A stretch of 64,000 nucleotides of DNA from contig NZ_BQXM01000006.1 in assembly GCF_022836495.1 (NCBI RefSeq), forward strand, positions 62,001-126,000. The letters are read 5' to 3'. Numbering within the stretch: the first letter of the stretch is position 1; the number at the start of each line of letters is the position of its first letter. This document shows, in pieces, positions 7,902 to 18,672 of this stretch. Both the position numbers and the translations under genes were made by a program. The DNA comes from Desulforhabdus sp. TSK. Its GTDB lineage: Bacteria > Desulfobacterota > Syntrophobacteria > Syntrophobacterales > Syntrophobacteraceae. Below the pieces are notes generated by a model, which was not told the origin of the DNA, did not search any database, and worked only from the letters and a program-made list of their open reading frames with translations.

Positions 7902-9110
7902 TCAGCGTTTTCCGCTATCCCTCGCACAAATATCGCTCACCTCGGCACGGAGCTTTTCCACCTCTTCCATCAGATGAACCAATGCCTCCCGCACACTCAT
8001 GCCTTTCAGCCGATCCGTGAACCAATACTGTGTTCTGAGGCAGATCTTCACCAGCATGAGCATTACCGGCACCTCGATGAGGACTCCCACGACAGTGGCA
8101 AGGGCCGCCCCGGAGGATAGGCCGAAGAGCATGGTGGCCGTCGCGATAGCCACTTCAAAATGGTTCGATGCGCCGATCATGGCAGCGGGAGCCGCATCCT
8201 GATAGGGCAGTTTGATGAGCTTGGCGATAACATAGGTAATGACAAAAATGAGCAGGGTCTGGATCGTCAGAGGGATAGCAATCCACAGGATGGTCAGCGG
8301 GTTTTCGATGATGGTCTGGCCTTTGAAGCTGAAGAGCAGCACCAATGTTGCCAGCAGCGCGATAATGGCAACCGGTGTCAGCACATGGAGAAACCTGGTA
8401 TTGAACCATTGCTCACCCTTGACCCGGATGATCCAACGCCGTGAAAAATACCCGGCCACCAATGGCAGCGCGACGTAAATGGAAATGGAAAGGAGGAGCG
8501 CCTCCCAGGGAACGGGCATCTGATTGAGTCCCAGCAGCCACTTGCCGAGCACCCCGTAGAGGACCAGCATGGTGAGGCTGTTGATGGCCACCATGACCAG
8601 GGTGAGACCCTGGTTCCCCTTGGAAAGATAGCCCCACATCAGGACCATGGCCGTACACGGCGCGATGCCCAGCAGGATCATGCCGGAAATGTACGATCGA
8701 TACAGAGGCACCTGGGTTCCGTCTTTGAGCACATCCACGCCGGGCAAGAGGTCCCTGAAAAAGTACCCCACGAAGAGCATGGCAATGCCCAGCATGGTGA
8801 AGGGCTTGATGCCCCAGTTCACGATGAGCGTGAGAAGGACCGGCTTGGGCGTGCGTCCGGCTCGGAGCACTTCGGCAAAATCGATTTTCACCATGATGGG
8901 GTACATCATGAAGAAGAGTGCAATGGCAATGGGAATGGACACGACCGGGGCCTCGTCCACGTAGATGGCCATCCGATCCAGCCGGTTGGCAAGCTCCGGC
9001 GCCAACTTGCCGAGCAAAATGCCCCCGACGATGCATAGCGCCACCCACAGAGTCAGGTATTTTTCAAAAACATTCAGTTGTTTATCTTCAGTTTTCTTGG
9101 AGGGCTTCAT
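7902..9110 (-). CDS. acr3: Acr3-family arsenite efflux transporter
   Basis: A 402-residue, roughly ten-helix membrane protein of the bile/arsenite/riboflavin transporter superfamily. The Acr3 signatures are present: Cys152 in GIAPCTAMV (the essential cysteine of family members), the [11 protein letters not shown] segment and the glutamate in GVLIEVPVM. It would export arsenite, driven by the proton gradient, across the inner membrane. The ATG has GAGGAG upstream. A gap of about 230 bases follows before the thioredoxin gene, so a second promoter or processing site is possible there. It is the core transporter of the first ars operon. Confidence 0.93.
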   Translation of the reverse strand: MKPSKKTEDKQLNVFEKYLTLWVALCIVGGILLGKLAPELANRLDRMAIYVDEAPVVSIPIAIALFFMMYPIMVKIDFAEVLRAGRTPKPVLLTLIVNWGIKPFTMLGIAMLFVGYFFRDLLPGVDVLKDGTQVPLYRSYISGMILLGIAPCTAMVLMWGYLSKGNQGLTLVMVAINSLTMLVLYGVLGKWLLGLNQMPVPWEALLLSISIYVALPLVAGYFSRRWIIRVKGEQWFNTRFLHVLTPVAIIALLATLVLLFSFKGQTIIENPLTILWIAIPLTIQTLLIFVITYVIAKLIKLPYQDAAPAAMIGASNHFEVAIATATMLFGLSSGAALATVVGVLIEVPVMLMLVKICLRTQYWFTDRLKGMSVREALVHLMEEVEKLRAEVSDICARDSGKR

Positions 9111-9182
9111 ACACCTTTTTTCTCCTCTTATTATTCTGTGATGAGGGCTTTGGGTGGTGACTATCCCCGCGGCCAGAAGAAT

Positions 9183-9704
9183 TCAATCGAAATGAAACTG
9201 CCCCAGGTAATCGCTGAGCTTCGCTTTTCCTTCCTCACTCAACGGTGGACAGTCCTCGGGACCTTTCCCTCCCTCGGCCACCTGGACGGCAAAAACCATG
9301 CATGTGGGCTGTCCGCATTCCCCGCAGTTGGTTTTGGGAAGGAGCTTCAAGATATCGATCACCTTAGGCTTGGGCGCTCCCTCGAATTTGGGCTCGATCT
9401 CGCCACGGCGCTCCCATGCGTCGTTGATTTCCTGCTTCATCCATTGGATGATTTTCTCGCCCTCCGCCTCGTCACGCAGAGCGTTGACACAGATCATCCT
9501 GGGGTGGACCGCGATGAGTTTTCCATGAACCTTGAAGGAGACGGAAGGAGGGTCTTTGAGATACTGAAACCCTCCCAACACGGAATTGAGGTAGGGAATC
9601 ACCTCGGTGATGTCTTGGTTGAGGTGAGCAATGTAGTGGACGGATTCGGCCTCGGGCCTGCACTCGGGGCGGACGATTTCCTTGCGGTAGCCTTTGAGCA
9701 ACAT
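9183..9704 (-). CDS. Fe-S protein with C-terminal ACS/CODH-type 4Fe-4S domain
   Basis: A 173-residue soluble protein. The N-terminal 100 residues resemble domains found in corrinoid/Fe-S accessory proteins, without an assigned function. The C-terminal domain carries NCGECGQPTCMVFA and a later DCPPL cysteine, the four-cysteine spacing of the Fes domain (as in AcsC/CdhD). It is coupled with a DGC protein and the arsenite exporter in one operon, so an electron-transfer role in metalloid handling is possible but inferred. GGGAGG lies six bases before the ATG. Confidence 0.75.
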   Translation of the reverse strand: MLLKGYRKEIVRPECRPEAESVHYIAHLNQDITEVIPYLNSVLGGFQYLKDPPSVSFKVHGKLIAVHPRMICVNALRDEAEGEKIIQWMKQEINDAWERRGEIEPKFEGAPKPKVIDILKLLPKTNCGECGQPTCMVFAVQVAEGGKGPEDCPPLSEEGKAKLSDYLGQFHFD

Positions 9705-9740
9705 GGGGCACCTCCCGCCGCTCTGAATGTTTCTGATGGA

Positions 9741-10118
9741 TCACACACTGCCGCATGCTGCCTTCGCGGCAGCCTTGACCTTGTCTATGTCAGCACGCTT
9801 GAGGCTCAATTCTTTATTTTTTTCGATGCCAAGCTCCGTCAGCACGATATAGGGCTTCATGGGGATTTCCGCATGCTCCAGCGTCTTCCTGACACAACCC
9901 TGCGGACACCCGTCGATGGCTACCATTCGAGGTACATCCTTCGCCGATTGAACAAACCCGTTAAGATGAGCGCCTATACCGGCCAAGCAGAACATCTTGC
10001 CGAGACCCTCCCGGGTCAGCTCGACGGCCACCTGGTTGGATACCTGGCCCACGTTGGAAGCTCCACTACACGCCAGGATCATGACATTTCCGCCGGGAGC
10101 ACAACAATCTTCAAACAT
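9741..10118 (-). CDS. DGC-domain putative zinc-binding protein
   Basis: A 125-residue protein with an N-terminal Cys pair (Cys5, Cys6), CSG around residue 17, and the family-defining Asp69-Gly70-Cys71 with Cys75 (IDGCPQGC). DGC proteins are thought to bind zinc or another thiophilic ion; no reaction is established. Its position between a thioredoxin-like gene and an Fe-S gene in an ars operon makes arsenic(III) or its sensor partner a possible ligand (inference). GGAGG precedes the ATG. Confidence 0.8.
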   Translation of the reverse strand: MFEDCCAPGGNVMILACSGASNVGQVSNQVAVELTREGLGKMFCLAGIGAHLNGFVQSAKDVPRMVAIDGCPQGCVRKTLEHAEIPMKPYIVLTELGIEKNKELSLKRADIDKVKAAAKAACGSV

Positions 10119-10230
10119 AGAGATCCTCCCTTACTCCCTTCATCGGTAGGTTGACTGTTGGAAGAGCAACTTTGTTAGGGTTTCGCGAAAAACGTCGCAG
10201 AGTTGCTCTTCAGCTTTTACTGAAGGGTCC

Positions 10231-10464
10231 TCATTTCTTTAGCCAGCCTTTCACTTCTTCCTTGGATGGCACCTTGCCGACTGATTTGACCTCACCATCA
10301 ATCACCACGGCCGGTGTGCCAAAGACGCCGTATTCGCCAATTTTCAAGATGTCGGTGACTTTTTCCACCTGGGCGTCCACACCCGTCTCTGCGACGGCGT
10401 CCTTGACAGCCTTTTCCGTTTGCTGACATTTTGCGCAACCAGGACCCAATACTTTGATTTCCAT
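10231..10464 (-). CDS. Small thioredoxin-fold protein (redox-active disulfide protein 2 family)
   Basis: A 77-residue protein starting MEIKVLGPGCAKC, with CAKC active site (Cys10, Cys13) and the cis-Pro loop FGTPAVVI. This is the MTH895/TM0996 type of mini-thioredoxin, found widely next to ArsP-like permeases. A paralogue with an extra N-terminal domain lies at 21885-22424 in the second ars operon. AAAAGGAG is placed well before the ATG. Confidence 0.88.
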   Translation of the reverse strand: MEIKVLGPGCAKCQQTEKAVKDAVAETGVDAQVEKVTDILKIGEYGVFGTPAVVIDGEVKSVGKVPSKEEVKGWLKK

Positions 10465-10514
10465 TAAAAATCTCCTTTTAAGTTGGAATACCCCGCGTCA
10501 CCATGACGCCAATT

Positions 10515-11900
10515 TCAGCCCGGATAATAATATCCAAAGACCATCCCGCAGAAGGTGGACATAACCACCACCAGGCACACATAAATGAACGTCTTCTTCG
10601 TGCCCATGACGCTTCGGATGACCAGCATGTTGGGAAGCGAAAGAGCCGGTCCGGCCAGGAGCAGCGCCAGCGCGGGTCCCTGCCCCATGCCCGACCCGAT
10701 GAGCCCCTGCAGGATGGGGACTTCCGTGAGGGTTGCGAAATACATGAAAGCGGCCACGAGGGCGGAGAAGAAATTGGCGCCGAGAGAATTGCCTCCCACC
10801 AGATTGCTCACCCATTCAGAAGGAATGATCCCTTCGGTGCCCGGCTGTCCCAGGAGCAACCCTGCCGCCATCACACCACCCAGGAGGAGGGGCGTGATCT
10901 GCTTGGTGAAGTCCCAGGTCGCCATGAACCAGTCTTCGGTCTCGCCGCGGGTGGTGGTGATGAGAACGGTGAGGGAGACGATGCCGGCCCCGAAGGCAAT
11001 GAGGGGCTCATGGGGAAAGAGAAAAGCCAAAGCCGCTATAGCGATCCCTGCAAGGACCACTTTGACCGTGTTCACTCGAAACCAAATGATCAACTCGATA
11101 CCCAGGCAGACAGCAAAAGCTCCCGTCAGCCACCACTTGATTTGAAAGACCGCGTTCCAGAAGCCGACGGGGTCGGCAGGCTTGCCCCAGGTGGCCGAGA
11201 TCAACAGCCCCACCATGGTGGCAAAATAGGTCACATTCTTCCAAAGGGGTCGATCAACTTCCACGGGAGGCATGTGTATAGCGGCCTGCACCTTCTCTTC
11301 TTCCTCCTTGATGAAGAAAAAATGCATGAGCAACCCGATAACCACGCTGAATGAGACGGCCCCAACCGCACGGGCAATGCCGATGGGTAGTCCAAGGATT
11401 CTCGCCGTAAGCACGATGGCCAGAATGTTGATGGCCGGGCCGGAGTAGAGAAAGGCGATGGCCGGCCCCAATCCAGCTCCCCGCTTCCAGATGCCGGCAA
11501 AAAGAGGTAGGACGGTACACGAACAAACCGCCAGGATGCTGCCCGAAACCGAGGCAACGCCGTAGGCGAGGGCCTTGTTGGCAGCCGGCCCCAGGTAACG
11601 CATCACCGCAGCCTGCGACACGAAGCAGGAAATAGCTCCCGCAATGAAAAAAGCCGGCACCAGGCAGAGCAGCACATGCTCCTGGGCGTACCACTTGACC
11701 AGAGACAGCGATTCCATCACGGCGTTGGTGAAGCGCTTGCTTTCCATGGGAAGGTAGAAGGCCACCAAAAACGCCCCGACAATCAGCGACATGGGAAGCC
11801 GGATGGTTTTCCAGTCGATGCGGCTTGGCGCCATTTCTTCCGCATTCTCCGCCGCATCCTCCTTCAACGGTTCTTTATGACCTACTTGAGCGTTGCCCAT
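10515..11900 (-). CDS. ArsP/COG0701-type permease, full length
   Basis: A 461-residue membrane protein with about ten helices. It has the two half-repeats of the DUF318 permease family and the cysteine motif VCSCTVLPLF of helix 4. Relatives (ArsP) export trivalent organoarsenicals; others are only called permeases. ATG 11900 has GAGGAG upstream; an upstream in-frame ATG at 11957 lacks one. A shortened paralogue sits at 21313-21831. About 190 bases separate it from arsR; a TATAAT lies in that gap, so it may have its own promoter. Confidence 0.82.
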   Translation of the reverse strand: MGNAQVGHKEPLKEDAAENAEEMAPSRIDWKTIRLPMSLIVGAFLVAFYLPMESKRFTNAVMESLSLVKWYAQEHVLLCLVPAFFIAGAISCFVSQAAVMRYLGPAANKALAYGVASVSGSILAVCSCTVLPLFAGIWKRGAGLGPAIAFLYSGPAINILAIVLTARILGLPIGIARAVGAVSFSVVIGLLMHFFFIKEEEEKVQAAIHMPPVEVDRPLWKNVTYFATMVGLLISATWGKPADPVGFWNAVFQIKWWLTGAFAVCLGIELIIWFRVNTVKVVLAGIAIAALAFLFPHEPLIAFGAGIVSLTVLITTTRGETEDWFMATWDFTKQITPLLLGGVMAAGLLLGQPGTEGIIPSEWVSNLVGGNSLGANFFSALVAAFMYFATLTEVPILQGLIGSGMGQGPALALLLAGPALSLPNMLVIRSVMGTKKTFIYVCLVVVMSTFCGMVFGYYYPG

Positions 11901-12088
11901 GACTGCCTCTCCTCGCTTTTCGGTTGAGTCCTCATTTGGACAAGATTTTCTTTTCACGGGCCTTCCCCATGGACGCCCCCCTCCACCTCTAAATTATATG
12001 TCGATCTATCTATGTATAGGCATTGAGTCGATCCGGCCTTCCTCAAACTCGCACACCTCTCGGATTTTTCCTTTTCCATAAGGGCCAT

Positions 12089-12442
12089 TTATCTACCACC
12101 GGCACTGCCGAGGTTTTCCTCATAGATTGAAGAGGCCCGATCCATAAGCTGCAGGAATTCCTCATCATCCTCTAGCCAGTGCTTGAGATTGCCGAGCATG
12201 GATGCCGCGAAGGGACTGCTGCTCCCATCGCTGGGATAGTAATAAACCCAAAAGCCCTTCCTGCTACAAGCCAACAATCCGGCAAAACTAAGAACTTTCA
12301 GGTGATTGGACACCGTTGGCTGGGCAATGCCGAGGATCGATTGGAGCTCCTCGACACACATCGACCGGTGCTGAAGCAGTTTGACGATCTTCACTCGATT
12401 GGGCTCGGAAAAGGCCTTCATCACCTTGACGAACTCTTGCAT
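12089..12442 (-). CDS. arsR: ArsR/SmtB-family metalloid-responsive repressor
   Basis: A 117-residue winged-helix protein (recognition helix QPTVSNHLKVL) that heads the first ars operon and probably represses it until arsenite or antimonite binds. Potential ligand cysteines are Cys29 (SMCVEEL) in the helix used by classical ArsR and the Cys in LLACSRKG. The second Cys of the classical CVC motif is absent here but present in the paralogue at 22454. GGAGGGAA precedes the ATG. It is divergent from atpD, so it could also affect the ATPase promoter. Confidence 0.88.
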   Translation of the reverse strand: MQEFVKVMKAFSEPNRVKIVKLLQHRSMCVEELQSILGIAQPTVSNHLKVLSFAGLLACSRKGFWVYYYPSDGSSSPFAASMLGNLKHWLEDDEEFLQLMDRASSIYEENLGSAGGR

Positions 12443-12485
12443 GGGATTCCCTCCACAGATAAGTCATGATGAATATACATCCTAA

Positions 12486-12513
12486 ATCGTCTATCGTCGA
12501 TATAAAATTTTAT
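12486..12513. promoter_or_regulatory. Candidate ArsR operator between arsR and atpD
   Basis: In the 236-base divergent gap there are two back-to-back palindromes: TATCGTCGATA (12492-12502) and ATAAAATTTTAT (12502-12513). They lie 50-70 bases upstream of arsR, where an autoregulatory operator would sit. The remainder of the gap up to 12678 is AT-rich and must hold the atp promoter, but I cannot name its boxes. Confidence 0.35.
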
Positions 12514-12639
12514 TTTCGATGCCTGCGCTTTCGGCTTCGCGTTTACTTTAGAAAAATCAATGGGGTTCATGTGGACCTAAGACCTATTTTCACTTTGAAA
12601 TCAAAAGGACGAAATGATATCTTTAAAAGCAAATATTGA

Positions 12640-14454
<1,815 letters not shown>

Positions 14455-14468
<14 letters not shown>

Positions 14469-14778
14469 CCCCTGTCAACATAAACCTGATGATGGCCGAA
14501 AACGCTTGAGCCGTGCCGTGGAGGTGAAGGAGCGACGCAAGGTATGCGCCAGGTGCGGGAAGAGCCGCGCTGTGTGGTTCGGGCTGGGTATGTTCGGCAT
14601 GGTCGGCTGGGCCGTGGCCATCCCGACGGTGCTGGGGACCACGCTGGGAGTTTGGGTCGACCGCAGCTTCCCCAGCCGCTACTCCTGGACGATCATGGGG
14701 CTTTTGGTGGGTGTCATTCTGGGCTGTTTCAACGCATGGCACTGGGTGAAGCGTGAGAGCAGAGAAATCGGAGAATGA
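14455..14778 (+). CDS. atpQ: N-ATPase accessory membrane protein AtpQ (AtpI/AtpZ-like)
   Basis: A 107-residue protein with two predicted membrane helices (about 40-65 and 80-100) and a cytoplasmic N-terminus. It matches the two-helix AtpZ/AtpI-like proteins specific to N-ATPase operons, which may act in rotor assembly or magnesium transport. The start ATG 14455 has GGGAGCTGGG upstream; reading further upstream overlaps atpC. An odd feature is the cysteine knuckle VCARCG (Cys31, Cys34) just before the first helix, with another Cys at residue 7. Confidence 0.82.
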
Positions 14779-14817
14779 CTCAAGCCGATGATTTCCGCAA
14801 TTCAAATTGACGGACGC

Positions 14818-14885
14818 GGTAGGGCGGGGTTGCGTCCCCGCCAAACGGAGCCACAGGGTTGGCGGAGGCGCAACCCCGCCCTATC
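14818..14885. repeat. Long imperfect inverted repeat inside the atp operon
   Basis: Arms of 27 bases (14818-14844 and 14859-14885) match at 24 positions around a 14-base loop, in the 160-base gap between atpQ and atpR. The arm core is GGTAGGGCGGGGTTGCG. It looks like a REP/MITE-type palindrome. In the mRNA it would form a very stable stem-loop without a T-run, which could stop RNA decay or attenuate distal genes. The gap has no gene. Confidence 0.85.
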
Positions 14886-14939
14886 GTGAATCCGGATTGA
14901 AGCAGGAAAAAGCTCTCTTGGAATCATCGTAGAGGCATC

Positions 14940-15251
14940 ATGACCATGAATATTTGGGAATATGCTCCGGCATTCATCGGTGGACTGGTGACGGGAAGCC
15001 TTTACTTCGGCGGACTCTGGTTGACGGTCCGACACGTCATTCACGCCCGCCGGCCGGCACTGATGCTATGGACAAGCTTCCTGGTGCGAGCCTCCATCGC
15101 ACTGGCAGCGTTTTACGTCATCATGGGAGGAAACTGGCTGAGGCTAGCCGCCTGTATGGCGGGCTTCCTCTTGATGCGCCAGGTGCTCACATGGCGCCTT
15201 GGACCCGGCGGAAGTGCACCGTCACGCATGGGAAAAGGAACCCCCATATGA
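14940..15251 (+). CDS. atpR: N-ATPase subunit AtpR
   Basis: A 103-residue hydrophobic protein with about three membrane helices (residues 8-30, 40-62, 65-82) and a basic tail. It matches AtpR, found only in N-ATPase operons; family members carry a conserved Arg in the membrane and are proposed to interact with the c ring during assembly. Here Arg31, Arg38 and Arg50 flank the helices. GAGG lies six bases before the ATG. Its stop overlaps the atpB start (ATGA). Confidence 0.85.
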   Translation: MTMNIWEYAPAFIGGLVTGSLYFGGLWLTVRHVIHARRPALMLWTSFLVRASIALAAFYVIMGGNWLRLAACMAGFLLMRQVLTWRLGPGGSAPSRMGKGTPI

Positions 15252-15955
15252 AGATCACTCCGGATCTCATCGTCCTCCGGCAGTGGGGACCCATCGGCAT
15301 CAATGCGACCCTGGTGTTCACATGGCTCATCATGGCCCTCCTCGTGATCGGGTCCCGGTTGATAACTCGAAGGCTTGTCACTCACGGCAAAATGTCTCGC
15401 ATGCAAAACCTTCTCGAAATCATCGTGACCTTCATCCGAAAGCAGATCAGCGATGTGGGCAACCAGGAGCCGGACCGATTCCTACCATTTATCGGCACGC
15501 TCTTCCTGTTCATCGCAGTATCCAATTTGTTGAGCATTATCCCTGGCTACCTGCCTCCGACGGGCTCCCTTTCCACAACGACGGCACTGGCGCTCTGCGT
15601 TTTTAAGGCCGTTCCCCTTTATGGAATCTCAACGCAGGGCGCCGTAGCCTATTTCAAGAATTATGCGAAGCCCTCCATTTTCATGCTGCCGCTCAATGTC
15701 ATGGGAGAACTTTCCCGCACCCTTGCACTGGCGGTTCGCCTGTTTGGAAACGTCATGAGTGGGACCATGATCGGGGGAATCCTCCTCTCCGTCACTCCCC
15801 TGATCTTTCCCGTTGTCATGCAGGCCTTCGGATTGTTGACAGGCCTGATTCAGGCCTACATCTTCGCCATCCTGGCAACGGTTTTTATCTCGGCTGCGAC
15901 TGAAGTTCAATCCCCGGGCCAGGCAAGCCAATCACATCAGGAAAAAGGAGAATGA
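15248..15955 (+). CDS. atpB: N-type F1Fo ATPase subunit a
   Basis: A 235-residue membrane stator with five or six helices that forms the ion half-channels beside the c ring. The essential arginine is Arg164 in LALAVRLFGNVMSG. The C-terminal helix ends IFAILATVFISAATE, as usual. The frame is open further upstream inside atpR, but ATG 15248 overlaps the atpR stop and gives the normal length. The sequence alone does not settle whether the ion is H+ or Na+. Confidence 0.95.
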   Translation: MKITPDLIVLRQWGPIGINATLVFTWLIMALLVIGSRLITRRLVTHGKMSRMQNLLEIIVTFIRKQISDVGNQEPDRFLPFIGTLFLFIAVSNLLSIIPGYLPPTGSLSTTTALALCVFKAVPLYGISTQGAVAYFKNYAKPSIFMLPLNVMGELSRTLALAVRLFGNVMSGTMIGGILLSVTPLIFPVVMQAFGLLTGLIQAYIFAILATVFISAATEVQSPGQASQSHQEKGE

Positions 15956-15959
15956 CACG

Positions 15960-16238
15960 ATGGACAGTCTGACACTCATCGGCATGGTATCCATCTTCAC
16001 CGCAGGCTTGACAATGGCTATCGGCTCCATCGCCCCCGCACTGGGAGAGGGGCGCGCTCTGGCGCAGGGACTGCTCGCCATTGCCCAGCAACCGGATGAG
16101 GCCAACAACATCACTCGGACCCTGTTTGTGGGCATCGCCATGGTGGAATCCACGGGTATTTATTGCCTGGTGATCGCCATGATCATCTTGTTTGCCAACC
16201 CCTTTTGGGACCACATGGTTTCGAAAGCAGGGGGATGA
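15960..16238 (+). CDS. atpE: N-type F1Fo ATPase subunit c (rotor ring)
   Basis: A 92-residue hairpin of two membrane helices; several copies form the rotor ring. Helix 1 has GSIAPALGEGRA with Glu30 where sodium-type rings usually have Gln. The polar loop is RQP-like (IAQQPDEAN). Helix 2 has VESTGIY with Glu63, Ser64, Thr65 and Tyr68, matching the Na+-type ESTGIY motif of Ilyobacter/Propionigenium rings. Glu30 plus Glu63 gives two carboxylates per hairpin, a feature reported for N-ATPases. AAAGGAG lies nine bases before the ATG. Confidence 0.95.
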   Translation: MDSLTLIGMVSIFTAGLTMAIGSIAPALGEGRALAQGLLAIAQQPDEANNITRTLFVGIAMVESTGIYCLVIAMIILFANPFWDHMVSKAGG

Positions 16239-16241
16239 CCG

Positions 16242-17108
16242 GTGCTCATCGACTGGTTCACCGTCAGTGCGCAAATCATCAACTTCCTGATCCTGGTGGC
16301 GCTGCTCAAGAGATTCCTCTACGGCCCCGTCATCAAGGCCATGGATGCACGGGAAGCCGGGATTGCCGCCCGTCTTCGCGAAGCGGAGGAGCATATCGCA
16401 GCCGCTGATGATGAGGCGCAGGCTTGGCGCGAGAAGAACCGCGATTTCGAGGCCAATCTTGCGGCAATGATGGAAAAGGCGGAGAAGGAGATGGAGGCCC
16501 GCAAAGGCGAACTGCTGCAAGAAGCTCGTGGAGAAGTGAAGGCCAGACTGACCGCTTGGCTGGAAGCGCTGAAAGGAGAAAAAGCCGCCTTTCTCAACGA
16601 CGTGTTCCGTCACACCTCCGCTGCTTTCGTGCAGGTCTCCAGGAGCGCGTTGCGAAGCCTTGCCGGAGTCGAGCTCGAAAGGCAAATCCTGCAGGTTTTT
16701 GTAAAACGTCTCAGCGAACTTCCCGCGAACCCCTCGGAAACGGATGCGGCCCCGCTCCTTTCGCCGGGCTCACGGGTGGTCGTGACCAGCTCCTTTGAGA
16801 TTCCACCGGATTTGCGGAGCGTGATCGAGCGCACCTGTCGGGAGAGTATGAGATGCGAGTGCCGGTTCCATTACGAGATATCGCCGGCCCTGCTCTGCGG
16901 CGTCGAGCTCCGGACAGGAAGTCTACGGGTTTCCTGGAACCTGGAGGAATACCTTCGCGATCTCGAGAAAAACCTCGACATCGAATTCGACGGGAGATTC
17001 AGCCTTCTGGCTGAAGACACCGACAGTATCAAACCGGATCGCTCTCCCGGCGGTCTTTCCCGAACCGATGTAGAAATACCAGCACAGAAGCATACTGCAA
17101 CGAGCTAA
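16242..17108 (+). CDS. atpF: N-type F1Fo ATPase subunit b with delta-like C-terminal domain
   Basis: A 288-residue peripheral-stalk protein, much longer than the usual 155-170. It begins with one membrane helix (about 5-27), followed by a long charged coiled coil (30-125). The C-terminal half (about 130-250) looks like a delta-subunit domain: [16 protein letters not shown], then the [19 protein letters not shown] stretch corresponding to delta GI.i..gd..iD.Sl...L. No atpH gene exists in the operon, so this fusion most likely supplies delta. The start is GTG 16242, three bases after atpE. Confidence 0.88.
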   Translation: MLIDWFTVSAQIINFLILVALLKRFLYGPVIKAMDAREAGIAARLREAEEHIAAADDEAQAWREKNRDFEANLAAMMEKAEKEMEARKGELLQEARGEVKARLTAWLEALKGEKAAFLNDVFRHTSAAFVQVSRSALRSLAGVELERQILQVFVKRLSELPANPSETDAAPLLSPGSRVVVTSSFEIPPDLRSVIERTCRESMRCECRFHYEISPALLCGVELRTGSLRVSWNLEEYLRDLEKNLDIEFDGRFSLLAEDTDSIKPDRSPGGLSRTDVEIPAQKHTATS

Positions 17109-17121
17109 AAGGCAGTCCATC

Positions 17122-18672
17122 ATGTCCGATCCCCCAGGCCCATTGACGAGAATACTTGAAAGCGCCGCTAAGGCATTAGATCAGGCGATTGCCGGCACAG
17201 AGCCTCGTCTAAAAGTACAGCAATACGGCACGGTGCGCTCCATAGGGCACGGTATCGCCCGTGTTGAAGGGCTCCTGGGAGCACAGTCCGAAGAGTTGGT
17301 GCAGTTCGAAGGGAATTTTCCGGGCATGGTGCTCAACATCGATCCCCACGGAACGGGAATCATCTGCCTGGATCGAAACCCCCATCTCAATGCCGGGTCG
17401 AGGGTCTACCGGACCGGAAGTGTCCTGGATGTACCGGTGGGCACAGCCCTGCTGGGGAGGGTGCTGGACCCTCTGGGACGGCCGCTGGACCAGGGAGGTG
17501 AACTGCGCACCACCGAGCGCCGCCCTGTGGAGCGGGAAGCACCCGCCATCATGGATCGTGAACCCGTGACGGTCCCTCTTCAGACCGGCATCAAGGTCAT
17601 CGATGCACTGATCCCCATCGGCCGGGGACAAAGAGAGCTGATTCTGGGGGACCGCCAAACGGGCAAGACTGCCATAGCCCTGGACACCATCATCAACCAG
17701 GCGGACAAGGACGTTGTCTGTGTCTACTGTGCCATCGGCCAGCGCGGCTCTTCCATTGCCAAAGTCATCGCCGATTTAAGGCATTACGGCGCCATGGGCT
17801 ACACGATCGTGGTTGTGGCGGAAGGCGATGATCCACCGGGGCTGCAGTTCGTCGCTCCCTACGCGGCAACCTCCATGGGGGAATTTTTCATGGAGCAAGG
17901 GAGGGACGTTCTCATCGTCTATGATGATCTCACGCGCCATGCCATCGCCTACCGTGAGCTCTCCCTGCTGCTCAGACGTCCCCCGGGCCGTGAAGCATTC
18001 CCGGGCGATATCTTCTACATTCACGCAAGACTTCTGGAACGTTCGACACATCTTCGCAAATCGCTCAAGGGAGGGTCTCTCACGGCACTGCCCATCATCG
18101 AGACGGAAGCTCAGAATATTTCGGCCTATATCCCCACCAATCTCATTTCCATCACGGACGGACAGGTGTATCTCTCTCCCCTTCTGTTCCAGAAGGGCAT
18201 CATGCCCGCCGTAGACGTGGGAAAATCGGTGTCCCGCGTGGGAGGCAAGACACAGCTCAATGCATACCGGGCAGTGGCGGGCGATCTGCGCCTCACGTAT
18301 TCACAGTTCGAAGAGCTGGAAACATTCTCGCGCTTCGGCACGCGACTCGATGAGGCCACACGTCGAACGCTGGAGCACGGAAAAAGGGTGCGGGAGTCCC
18401 TGAAGCAGATCCAGTACGATGCCATCCCCGTGGTGGAGCAGATTGCCGTTCTGCTGGCGGTCAACGCCGGCCTGCTGGATGCCCTGCCCGTCGAGCAGGC
18501 GTCGCCGGCGGAGCAGGCCATCCGCCATGCAATGCGGGAAGGCTCACGGGAGCTTCACGCTCGCATCCTTTCGGGTGCCGTCTTCAGGCAGCAGGACCGT
18601 GAGGATGTCCTGTCCAGCGCCAGGAGGGCCATCCATCGCATGATCGAGAAGAGCTTCCATGGAAACGCTTGA
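17122..18672 (+). CDS. atpA: N-type F1Fo ATPase subunit alpha
   Basis: The non-catalytic, nucleotide-binding subunit of the F1 head, 516 residues. It has the beta-barrel domain, Walker A GDRQTGKT (176-183), the [10 protein letters not shown] motif and a full C-terminal helical domain. The segment ISTEA/Q of typical alphas appears here as [15 protein letters not shown]-like [16 protein letters not shown], with the arginine-finger region [10 protein letters not shown] present. Its 3' end overlaps atpG by 14 bases. All expected motifs are intact, so it should be functional. Confidence 0.95.
   Translation: MSDPPGPLTRILESAAKALDQAIAGTEPRLKVQQYGTVRSIGHGIARVEGLLGAQSEELVQFEGNFPGMVLNIDPHGTGIICLDRNPHLNAGSRVYRTGSVLDVPVGTALLGRVLDPLGRPLDQGGELRTTERRPVEREAPAIMDREPVTVPLQTGIKVIDALIPIGRGQRELILGDRQTGKTAIALDTIINQADKDVVCVYCAIGQRGSSIAKVIADLRHYGAMGYTIVVVAEGDDPPGLQFVAPYAATSMGEFFMEQGRDVLIVYDDLTRHAIAYRELSLLLRRPPGREAFPGDIFYIHARLLERSTHLRKSLKGGSLTALPIIETEAQNISAYIPTNLISITDGQVYLSPLLFQKGIMPAVDVGKSVSRVGGKTQLNAYRAVAGDLRLTYSQFEELETFSRFGTRLDEATRRTLEHGKRVRESLKQIQYDAIPVVEQIAVLLAVNAGLLDALPVEQASPAEQAIRHAMREGSRELHARILSGAVFRQQDREDVLSSARRAIHRMIEKSFHGNA

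Noticed and set aside
14954-15247. An N-terminal extension of AtpB
   Set aside because: The frame is open inside atpR but would add 98 non-family residues; the start at 15248 overlaps the atpR stop in the usual way.
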